Assembly (NCBI GenBank): GCA_003260075.1
Contig: QLIY01000240.1
Span: 120,775-184,774, forward strand
Length of the DNA stretch: 64,000 bases
Direction of reading: 5' to 3'
Source: Phallusia mammillata
Taxonomy: Eukaryota; Chordata; Ascidiacea; Phlebobranchia; Ascidiidae
The translations under genes and the position numbers were made by a program. Positions 50,057-61,180 of the stretch are shown piece by piece; position 1 is the stretch's first letter; each line of letters begins with the position of its first letter. Below the pieces are notes generated by a model, which had not been told where the DNA came from, made no database searches, and was given only the letters and a program-made list of their open reading frames with translations.

Positions 50057-52122
50057 ACAAATGACACCAGCCACGTTATAAAGTGACGGCTGCCTACGTC
50101 CCATGATGGAAGAAGATTTGTCGAAGGGGGGCGCCCGAGAGGTGTTACGCAAGCTACGTTCTAAGCCCATTGTTTCTTTCGTTTTTTTTTCTGCGCAGGT
50201 GTCGTAAGTTCTTTAACGCATTGTTGTAACTTTTAACCCTGTGATGATTTGTCAATTCACCCGCAAGCTTACTGCCTTATGTGTTCTGTCGAACATGTGT
50301 AAAACGTGTTATAACAAACATATTACCATACACCGCCGTTTACAGGCAGCAATGCCTTGCATGTTGGCTGCCAAGCGTGTAAGGTAGTCATTTTACCCTC
50401 TAGTCTAGATTAATTCTTCTAATCGTGTAATGTGGAGCTTTAATCATCTTTCGCATTTTTTGTCTGTGTTATCTATGCCCTACGACGTCCGGTTATTTTA
50501 TCATCGTGTTTCATGTTCTTTTTTACGGATGCGACCGTTTTGTCTGTGGGCCACTTACACAATAAATTAGGTGCTCATTTTTTTCGATCGTCAGTGCCAA
50601 TGGCCACACGAGGCGCTAGACCAACCCGTCGCGAATCTATGCCATAATTTTTAATTTTCTGCTTCCAATGTTTGATTTTTAGTCACTACATATTTTTACG
50701 CCTATTGTTGTGATCCAAATGACTCCTTTTAAGTTTTTCATGCTTGATTATTGTGAATACAACTTGTAAACCGATTTGGAGCACCAAGAAGGCGTATGGT
50801 AGATTAACTAGGTGCTAAAAAAATGTCTGGCAAATTGTAGGCAACGAAGAACTTGTTTAGCGACTTAAGAAAAGTGGAGCTATTTTATCGATGTAGGCTA
50901 CCCATATTTAAAACTTTACTTGAATATTTAAAACTTTACTTGAATATTTGTAAATAACTGTAAATAATTAGCATAGCAGCAAAAATGCACATATATGCTT
51001 CATTAAAATCTTGCAAACGGTAACTTCCTCAAATCTGTCTGACTGCCACATTTCCTTGTACGGTAGTTAGTTTTCAGCTGACGTACGAGACAGCCAACAT
51101 GCAAAGTTGTTCGTTAAATGATTCATTCCGACTAGTTTACAGAAAAAAATCCTCGGTTACCTATCGATTTTGGTAGTTTATTATTATAAATAATTATGAA
51201 ACTAACGCAGTGTCTATTTTAACTTGATTAAAAGTGCCGATGCAGGAGAAACTCACAGACATTTTAAACAAATTAAATCGATTTGTCAGCTGCGTTGCGT
51301 CAATCAGTGTGAATTACCTTGGCACTGAATGTTTTCCATTTTACTGCTTCTAAATTAATGATTAATCAGAAGGTGTTTGTTATTTCAAGCCTGGCATTGT
51401 TATTGAATGCGTGGTTTTACTTCCTTTTCGTGGTGTGTTATGGACTACTGTGAGTTGTATTATGTGACAAAGATACTTGTGTTCGGTATATTTGAATGTA
51501 ACATCTAACATGCTTAGTGCTTTCAGTTGTTAAAGTTTTTTAACAGCTGTGTCAGTTTGACTTTTAAGTTATTTGTTTCTTGAAATAAAATAACACAGGC
51601 TTGGAAACGTTTATTTCCTGGTTAGAATCAGTTAGTTGTCTTATGTAGGTCAAATATGTTTTGCTTATGAAAGCGTTTTCAGAATTTTATATGAATAAGA
51701 GTATAAGAGACACTGAAGAAGCTTTCATAAGTGAAAAATATTTGTTCCATATACCATAGCTAACTGATTTAAACCTGTAAATAAATGTTTCCAAACTTAT
51801 GTTATATGGCATAAAAGGTGAAAATTGTAACAAGAATGTTAAAAGAATCGGGAAAAATTCCCTGTATTAACATACTATAATTTAAATGTAGCAATGCCGT
51901 TTAAATGTGTTCCTTGTTAACGTTTATTGTTTCTTAACAGACAACCCCCCCCCCGAAAATTGTAACAAGAATGTTAAAAGAATCGGGAAAAATTCCCTGT
52001 ATCAACATACTATAATTTAAATGGAGCAATGCCGTTTAAATGTGTTCCTTGTTAACGTTTATCGTTTCTTAACAGATATTTTAGCATTTTTGATTTTAAA
52101 TTTGTAAAATAAAGGTTGTTGT
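50057..52122. other. Plexin 3' UTR and KLHL upstream region
   Basis: No further gene was seen. A short tandem duplication (ATATTTAAAACTTTACTTGA twice) lies near 50907-50946. The segment about 51830-51944 is repeated after the 10-C run at 51945-51954. A TTTCTTAACAG acceptor at about 52066-52076, present in both copies, precedes the KLHL ATG by about 46 bp and implies a spliced or trans-spliced 5' UTR. Confidence 0.55.
50561..50566 (+). terminator. Plexin poly(A) signal
   Basis: AATAAA about 505 bp after the plexin stop codon; it is the first canonical signal I see. Confidence 0.6.
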
Positions 52123-53495
52123 ATGGATGCAAAAATGGCAAATGCCAAGTTTCCTAATCTGCATCCCCATTATGAACCAACAGAACCAGACAGTCCTACA
52201 AATCAGTGTGTTATGACACAAAATGGGGACTCGAGACAATACACCTCCCAAGTACATGACACTCGAGTTTTAACTGGACTAAATGAACTGAGGAAACAAG
52301 CGTCACTTTGCGATGTACATCTACTTGTTGAAGAACAAAAGTTTGGAGCTCACCGTGCTGTACTTGCTTCATGTAGCCCATATTTCAGATCTATGTTTAC
52401 TTCAGAAATGAAAGAAAGTCACCAAGATGTCATTGAACTAAAGGGTTTTAGTGCTATCGGAATGCAGGCTGTACTGGACTTTATATACACATCATCTGTA
52501 AACCTGAATGTTCAAAACATGCAAGACATACTTTTTGCCGCAAACCATTTACAGATTCTGTCAGTTGTCAAGTTCTGTTGTGAATTTTTGCAGTCAGAGA
52601 TATCCACTCAAAACTGTGCAGATATCAGCAAAATAGCAAAGTTTTTCAACTTGACGGAGGTAGAGGACTGTGTGCGTGCATTTATTCTCTCACATTTTAC
52701 ACAATTTGTCAAAACTGATGAGTTTTTAAGGCTTTCCGAAACTGACATATGTGCCTTGTTGGAGAGCAATGACATTTGTGGACATTCAGAGCTCGAACTA
52801 TTCGAAGCTGCTAACCGTTGGCTGGCACATGATCAGTCCAGATTGGCCATGGTGTTTCGTATCATGCAACATATCCGTTTTCCCTTAATTTCTCCAGAAG
52901 ATCTTGATGAAAAAGTACAGACTGTACATTTCATGCAGAATGACCCAGAATGCATGAAACTTCTGTTGGAAGCGACGAAATATCACATGCTACCCCATAA
53001 AAAGCCACTGATGCAATCACCTAGCTTTCAAGTGCGCTCAGTAATGCCTTGCTTGGTTGCCATCGGTGGAAAGGAGTCAACCAATCATGTTTCAAGAGAA
53101 GTTCAATTGTTTAACAAGGAAGCCAACCTCTGGTTGCATTTGGGTGAAATGGATCTACCAGCATATTGCCACTGTGTTGCTGTACTCAATGATTTTCTGT
53201 TTGTAGTCGGCGGTCAAGAAATGTTTGACAACAATGGAAGCACTGCAATGTCGAATGTGTACAGGTATGACCCGAGGTTCAATCGCTGGAAGAAAATGAG
53301 CAACATGTTGGAAACTAGGACGGACTTTCATGTCAGTGCTATTGATGGGTATCTGTATGCGATAGCTGGCCGCAATCACACTGGCCCGCTAAGCTCTGCT
53401 GAGAGATACAGGGTGGATCGTGATAAATGGGAACCAGTAGTTGATCTACCACATTCAGTTTGTGCTCATTCCGGTGCACCATGTGGTGGGAAAAT

Positions 53496-53529
<34 letters not shown>

Positions 53530-54062
53530 ATATTGCTGGTGGTTTTGCATCTGATGGATTTCAGAGGGAAGTTTATTGTTACCATCCAAAAGAAGACAAG
53601 TGGGAGCCAAAACCAAGGCTAAAGACAGAACGAGGCCTGCACTGCATGGTTGATTTTGAGGACAAACTCTACTGCATTGGTGGCAACAACAAAACCAACG
53701 GAGCAAGAAGAGATGTTCTGACAACCGAAATGTTCAACATCAAAACTGAACAGTGGACTGAGGTAGCACCACTCTTTGCTGGTCAGAGTGAAGCTGGTGC
53801 AGCTGTAGTGGGTGGAAAAATATATGTTGTTGGTGGTCATACTTGGAGAGAACGTAAAGATGTCCGTACTGTTGCCTGCTACGACCCGAATAGAGATGTC
53901 TGGGAAAAGGCCACTGACTTTCCAGAGCCCTTGACCAGTGTGTCATGCTGTGCACTCCGTATACCTGGCACTCTGCTTGCAGAACTACCACCACAACAGC
54001 CTCGAAGGTTAAATAACAGCAATGAAAACATGCAACAGGATGAAGATGTGGACATGAGTTAA
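52123..54062 (+). CDS. Kelch-like BTB-BACK-Kelch protein
   Basis: An intronless reading frame of about 635 aa after removing 32 filler C at 53498-53529. The joined codon is ATG TAT ATT GCT, giving KMYIAGGFASDG in frame. BTB domain at roughly residues 45-160 (LCDVHLLVEEQKFGAHRAVL, SPYFRSMFTSEMKES). BACK domain at about 165-290 (FEAANRWLAHDQSR, RFPLISPEDL). At least five Kelch blades follow (FLFVVGGQEMFDNNG, YLYAIAGRNHTG, KLYCIGGNNKTNGARR, KIYVVGGHTWRERKD). Such proteins usually recruit substrates to CUL3 ubiquitin ligases through BTB-BACK, with Kelch as the substrate receptor. The exact KLHL orthologue is not certain, so no symbol is given. Read literally, the frame shifts at the C run and ends falsely at 53622. 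Confidence 0.92.
53498..53529. other. 32-C filler inside KLHL coding sequence
   Basis: Flanks GGGAAAATGT and ATATTGCTGG join without loss or gain to a continuous Kelch blade. This is direct evidence that the C run is not genomic sequence. Confidence 0.88.
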
Positions 54063-55131
54063 AGGTGTAAAGTATTCTCTGTTTTCAAAATTTTGTATTA
54101 TCTTACTTCATATGTGCAAAAAATGCCTGGTTGTGTTTTAGCTTGGAAAAAATATTCGAAAGTGCTTCTATTTTACTTTTAAAAGACTGTAACGTTAGGA
54201 TTTCTTATCTTGTCTAGCAACAAACTTTTTGGACGAAATAAAAGTTGATTTTCTCATCATTAACAACTGTAATATTTATAGATCATTAAATGGTCAATAC
54301 AAGACCTTTAAACATACATTGTTTGAAAATTACATCCACTGTTAATAGCCTTGAGTTGAATGAAAAAGATATGTTTCTTTGAAGTATGTAGCTGTTATAA
54401 TATTTCTTTCTTTTTTCCATTTCTTTTCTCTGCTGTTTTTTCATTCAATATATGTATTTCCATTTTTCTTTGTTGATTATGTTTACCTTGTGTGGTCTTG
54501 TTCCTTATAATAAATGGAGAGATTATTTTATCTGTTGTGTTTGCGGGCAATAACTAACTTGGTGATGGTTAAAATTAAAACAATTACTTCTGCTAATGTT
54601 TCTTTTTTTCCATATTTAGTTGGCATCATTTGTTAGCTGTAGGAAAATCTGAAAATTCAAAACTGAACACATGACAAATAATGGTTTTCCAAGGCAAAAG
54701 TCTCAGAAAATTCAAAACTGAACACATGACAAATAATGACTGAACACAAGACAAGCTTTCCCAAGGCAAACGTCTACATCGAGTTGAAAAGGTCCATGCA
54801 GGGTAAATGTATAGCGTATTGCTTTGTGTGAACCCCTGCCAAGTGGTCTAAAAGTCACCACAAAAGTGGGCATAAATTTGGCTAGACGACATTCTTTTGG
54901 CCCAAGTCTATTCTCCATAAATAGAGCGACAGCACGAAATGGCGAGACGTCTGCTTTTGCTTTACTCCAGCAAGATGATGGGTCGTAAAAGGCCACCTGC
55001 TAATGGGTTCCGGCGTGATGCCGTAGTGTGAAGTTTAGTTTGAAGGGGAACAGACCAACGTCCAGGCAGTTCTTTAAGTACAGTATCAGAGCTGTGTTTT
55101 TAAGCGGCAACGAAGGCCGTGTTTTCTTGAC
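54063..55131. other. KLHL 3' UTR and CUB/NTR gene upstream region
   Basis: No gene was seen. A tandem duplication lies at about 54652-54770 (AAAATTCAAAACTGAACACA and ACATGACAAATAATG twice, with AAGGCAAA). It has no C run, so it is probably real. Confidence 0.5.
54237..54242 (+). terminator. KLHL poly(A) signal
   Basis: AATAAA 175 bp after the KLHL stop; a further AATAAA lies near 54510. Confidence 0.55.
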
Positions 55132-58100
55132 ATGGATTTCTGTTGGTTGCTGGTTTTGACTATTTCTGGTTGTGTAATCTCCGCTGAAGGGCAAGACGCG
55201 ACAGGCAGGTACCGTACGCACAGTGACTGTTTAATGTTGTGATAAAATTGGATTTATGGAGATTATAGTTTATGGTACATTGATTTTATTCAGTCAGGTT
55301 TAGCATAAATTTCCCATTTCTCGGCAGGGCCTACTGTAAATATTAAGAATGTGGTATTTGTATTTTCTAACCAAACAAAATAAACTTGTCTCAATTTCAA
55401 CTGTTTTCCTTTTCAACAGTGTCTATCGTGGATGTAACCACACAATACGGGAAGGACAAGGGATCATTTTATCACCAAATTTTCCGAACCCGTACGATGC
55501 TAATAGCAACTGCCAGTGGCAAATTACGGTGGAAAATGACCGCTCAATTTTCTTGACTTTCAAGTACGTTCAACTCAAAGCACAAAAGTGTAATTTAAAG
55601 TGTATAATTACGTTTGAAACGTGATTATTGCTTCCGTTCGTAGCAATTTAAACAGTAAAATAACTGGTTTTATAGCTTTGCGCGTCATAAATTTCTAGCC
55701 ATCGGTGTGGTCCAGAGTTGTTAGTCGGGCCAGGCTTTTGGGGCTTGAGTTTCTTTAAAAAAACGGGCTTGATTCGGGCCTGACTTTACACTCCTGACGC
55801 AATGCCAAACCGCCCTAAACCGCCTTGTTCAAGACCAATTGTCTATAATTGTCCATTGTGGTTGTTTTTGTCTTTCCTGAGGCTACAATGTATAGGCCTG
55901 TCAATCAAACTTTTGGGCCTAAACGGGCTTCTCAAAAACGATTCGGGCTCGAGCAGAGTTTTCAGGCCCGTTTACAACTCTGGTATGGTCGTAGTATTGT
56001 TGAATAGATGTTCTTTCAAATGCAAACCACGGCTTTGAGTTTTTACATGTCGTATGTCTACTACACAACTGTGTTTCAATTAGAACATAAACTTTTAATT
56101 TGATATTTTTTTAGACATTTTAACATTGAATCGAGTCTAAAATGTGGGTACGACAGTCTTTCGGTATACAATGGTCCCACTACGTCGCATCCGATGCTTG
56201 GAAAGTTCTGCGGTGTTTTCAAGCCGAGCGACACGACAACAACATCAAATAGAATGCTTTTACGACTCAAGTCAGACGACAGTACTCAAAAATCGGGCTT
56301 TACAGCGATTTTCTTTTCTGTGGCGCCCGGCATTGCAAGTATGTGAAATAGGCTACAGAATTTAAATTTTTGAAAATGTTGACAGTATAGATTGCACACC
56401 GTTTCGACTAATAAGGTCTCATTGGTGCAGCTTGCGACAAGACGAAGGCCGCATTGGCTATTGTAGCCATCTTACGACACATGGCTTTTCGGTTTGTTAC
56501 TTCCAACAAACTGAAAGCCATGCCTCACGAATTCTGTTCGAAACGAGTAGTTGCTGAGTGAATTATTGAGTGTGTTGGTATTGAGAAGTGACTTCGCCTT
56601 TCATTTTAAACTTGTTCGTTTGAATTTTGAAGACAACCAACCGTCTATTGTTCTGAAGGCATGCAGATAGCATGATTCCCAAAAGTATCATAAATGCAAG
56701 TAATGAACTTGGTGTGTATTGAATTAACCGAAAAAATGGGCAAATTTTGTATGTGTAAGTTTCAACCGACCATAGCTTGAGTGCAAAAAAGGAATTTTTT
56801 TAATTTTTAGCTATTTAACTTAAAGTGTAAAAATGAAACTCAGGTAGTTTTTGGCGCAAAAAAGGAAATTTTCTTGTTCAGAATTAAAAGTAGGCTACAT
56901 TAGCTTTCGGTGCTAGAAAAAGAACTTTTTCCATTTGTTGACAGCACCCAACTCGTGTGGCGGTATAATGACTGGGAATGAGGGAAGCTTCCACAGTGTC
57001 AACTTCCCGAAATCTCCCTACCCCAACAGTATGACCTGTACTTGGCATTTGCGCACGGCACAGGATCGCACGATTCGGCTTTCCTTCAACAAACTTACCC
57101 TGGAGGAATCAAAGGAATGTCAATACGACGCTGTTACTATAGTGGGAGGTTGGACTGATTCTGATGAAACCAGGTACAATTTTTTTCTCGCTAATTATAA
57201 TTATCTTGATGAAGGAGACAAAAATTGCTTTGTCCAATTTTTTTTTACTTTTTCTGTCTAACGCTGTTTTTTTTCAAACGTTTGATCAAGAAAGGGTGCT
57301 TTAAATTTATTTAAATTTACGCATAGTAGTTATCCAAAGTTGATTCTCCCAAAGTGTTCACCCAAATGACCCAGCGGTTTACCCACAGGCCTTCCAAAAT
57401 GAATGTTAATGTTCGGGCCCGCCTCGGGTCTGTATCTGATGCTATTGGACTTTACATGGCGCCCAACTTCGATTTGTTTCATGAGAAGATCTAGAACAGG
57501 GGTGGGGAACCTGCGTCCCGCCTGCCTTTGTAATGTGGCCCTGTCACTATTAAGTATACAACATAGCATAAAAATATGTGATAAACCTGTATGCCTTGTA
57601 TGTTGCAAACATCAAGCATAAAAAATCGAATCTGGAGCGATGAAATATAAAACCACTAGTGTGCTTTGGGTATTTTTAGTTTTACACGGAATTTGAAAAT
57701 AAATAAATATTTGGCCCGTTTGAAAATGTTGTGCAATACATGCGGCCCGCAGTACTCAGTATAGGTTCCCCACCCATGATCTAGAAAGCTGAAAGTATGA
57801 ATCACTCGCTGAGTTTTCATTCGAACAGAAACGACTTGTATTCACATGTTATGTTGATAGGAGTTTCTTTTGCCTTATAATATATTTCATCTATTAGGTT
57901 GCCATTGATTAAGGCTGCCGGATTTGATAAGGCAACTGTGTTATAGGTTCCTTGGTCGCTATTGCAAGATCAACGAGGTGCCATCTTACATCGAGTCAAA
58001 AGGAAACGAGATGTTCGTTATATTTACGACAGACTCAAGCGGAAACGATGATGGTTTTTCGGCCGAATATACAACGCTCAGTGGTCGGCAAACGAGCTTA

Positions 58101-61081
58101 ACTACCTCACCAACACGTAACATGAACTGTTTGGTTTTGCCTTAGGCTAACAATATTGCACAATATATTAGCTTGTAAAAGCTCTTTACGCTGGTAATAG
58201 TTTATTTTACGGGCTAATGGACAGTAATTTTTTTCATAGACAAGTTTAATCTTTTTGCACACTAGACATAATTAAATGCCGTTTATTTACAACATTTTTT
58301 ATGCATGTGTTTTAAAGCGCGAATTCGAAAAAAACAACTGCCTTTAAATGTTAAAATGTAGGCGTAAATGTTTATTGAAATCATGAACATCAAATGCCTA
58401 CATTTCAGTTTACCCACTCTGACAAAATATGGCTATTTTTGTGTACGATAAGAACAGGGATGCACAACCTTTTCGCCATGACGGCCGCATCATATCACAA
58501 GTCCCAATTTTACCAACGGCCGCCAAGTGTCTCCATATGTTTAATAAACATGTTCACGGCCGCATAGATGCCGCACGCGGCGGTACGGTCACACAGGCAC
58601 CCCTGGATTAAAACTTGGCTCACAAATAAGTGCAGTTTTGCTGTTATCTTCTACTGTATGATAAAAAAAATTACAGCACAGTAAAATCTGACAACACATA
58701 TTACGACAACTATAAATGATTGCCTCGCTAATAGCCAATAAATATTTTTCAGCAGGGCCGCAAAAACCGAAAGTAGATGGTGCACCAGTAAGTTCAGTTT
58801 GTCAACGCACAACTGACCTAACTGCTGATCGTGACACCTTTACCAGTCCCGGTTACAAGCGGACAGCCCCCCCCCCCCCAGTAAAATCTGACAACACATA
58901 TTACGACAACTATAAATGATTGCCTCGGTAATAGCCAATAAATATTTTTCAGCAGTGCCGCAAAAACCGAAAGTAGGTGGTGCACCAACCAGTTCAGTTT
59001 GTCAACACACAACTGACCTAACTGCCGATCGTGACTCTTTTACCAGTCCTGGTTACAAGCGGACAGCCCAGTACCAATCCAATCTTCGCTGTTCCTGGCG
59101 CATTTTAACGCCAATAAATTCACGAATTACTCTCACTTTTACCAACTTTGAACTCGAACAACACGAAGGTTGCATATTTGACTACGTTGCCGTTTATGCT
59201 GGAAGGTAAGCTGTTTCTGAAATGGTTAAAAACATGGGGCGTTCCTCTGGAAGGAATACGTTAAGAACGTATTAAAAAAGTTAGTTTTAATGTTATTTTT
59301 AAATAAAATCTCACCCCGACACAAGTAGCCCTAACCGTCCACATTTTCACACAATTTTGCTTTTAGTTACAAAACCGTTCATCGCAGGATATTTTGGGAA
59401 ATTTTAGTTATTCTCGTTACAGACGAATACGTTAAAGCCTTGTCGTGGCCAGCATTGATAAAAAATCGTCCGGTTAATTACTTAGTCCGGTAAATTGCAT
59501 AAAAAACAGGCAAATTGGTTATGCGATTAACTGGATTCGTCTGTAATCTATGTTTATGTTTTCAAGTTGATATATCCGACTAGTAATTGATTTCGCAATA
59601 CAATGAAGTAGTCTGTGTTTCTAGATAGGTTGAGTGAATGACACTGACAACACTACAATAAAAACTAACTTTAAATGCAGAAAAGAACATGGAACACCAA
59701 TAGCAAGATATTGTGGGTCGATGGAAAACACCGTATTGGAATCTCAAACCAATGAATTGTTCATTGTGTTTGTCACCGATTCCGGCGGAAGTGCGGCCGG
59801 ATTCCGGGCAGAATACCAGACGGAATTGTTAACCACAACAGGTCGGTCATTGCAGATGTATCATGATTTTTTTTCACGGGGTTCGAACCCAGGAAACAGC
59901 CGGGGACGAATCCCGATCAGGTCTTTTTTATGTCTGTAATGGGTCAGGCGCGCCGAACCATTCGGCCAAATTCCTGCCCTGTCTAATGATTTTTAACACT
60001 TACGCATCCATTATAAGGCACTACCGTCACCTATACTTGCCTAACAATAAGATTGTATAGCAGCTGTAACCGTGTTTCACCTTTGCCCACCAGTTGTGAG
60101 CGCGTGGTACTGAACACTGCATGGTACCGCTTGGTACTGAACACTGCATGGTAACCTTGTTATAGTACTTTCATAAATCCGAAAAAACAGTGGTGTTTGG
60201 TACCACCGGTTGTATCCTACTTTCTTGTGCAGGTTATTGGACTTGATTGTTTGTGTTCTGTTACGCCCCCCCCCCCCCACCAGTTGTGAGCGCGTGGTAC
60301 TGAACACTGCATGGTACCGCTTGTGAGAAAATAAGCCCTAAAAAGGTATCTAAAACCAGACGTGTTCAATTACAAATCCTCACCCCAACCCAAATAACCC
60401 TTAGTGTTATAGTAATTTTATGAATCCGAAAAACCAGTGGTGTTTGGTACCACCGGTTGTATCCTACTTTCTTGTGCAGGATTTTGGACTTGATTGTTTG
60501 TGTTTTGTTACATTCCTATGATTTTCTGCTTCAGCTAAAAGGCTTAACCAGACCCAAAGCATACTACTCATACCAAACATCTATACCCAGACATATTTTG
60601 CGTTTTTTGTGAAAATTGAATATTAGAAACTTTCTAGAAGGTCATTTTTAATGTTCACGTCAGTGCATATATCCCAAACACATAGGTTATGAAATATCCG
60701 TAAGTGGGTAATCAAAGGAAGTGACCACACACGAATTTTTTTTTACAGACCCCCCCCCCTATGATTTTCTGCTTCAGCTAAAAGGCTTAACCAGACCCAA
60801 AGCATACCACTCATACCAAACATCTATACCCAGACATATTTTGCATTTTTTGTGAAAATTGAATATTAGAAACTTTCTAGAAGGTCATTTGTAATGTTCA
60901 CGTCAGTGCATGTATCCCAAACACATATAGGTTATGAAATTTCCGTAAGTGGGTAATCAAAGCAATAGTGACCACACACGAATCCTTTATTTTAACAGAG
61001 CTTACAACCACAACATCATCTGTACCAACTACTGTATTCCGGTCTACATCAGCCCTGACAACCACTCAGCCACCAGCTACC

Positions 61082-61180
<99 letters not shown>

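Larger units (their letters stand above)
3637..61179. repeat. Catalogue of 44 poly-C runs (contig-join filler)
   Basis: Run starts not listed elsewhere: 5690, 6722, 10068, 10959, 11783, 11964, 15608, 17285, 23593, 24908, 25364, 25495, 27082, 28655, 32515, 33369, 33707, 33872, 35390, 36446, 37536, 39457, 43634, 44440, 44852, 46944, 51945. About 35 are 10 or 11 C long, two are 13, and the rest are 16, 32, 39, 59, 78, 85, 88 and 97. None is shorter than 10. The fixed minimum and the repeated flanks mark gap filler. All are C on the plus strand, whichever strand the gene is on. Confidence 0.88.

Noticed and set aside
3488..60960. Recurrent duplication-plus-poly-C units as a novel mobile or recombination system
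   Set aside because: The fixed minimum of 10 C, strict plus-strand orientation, overlapping allelic flanks and restored reading frames all point to assembly joins.
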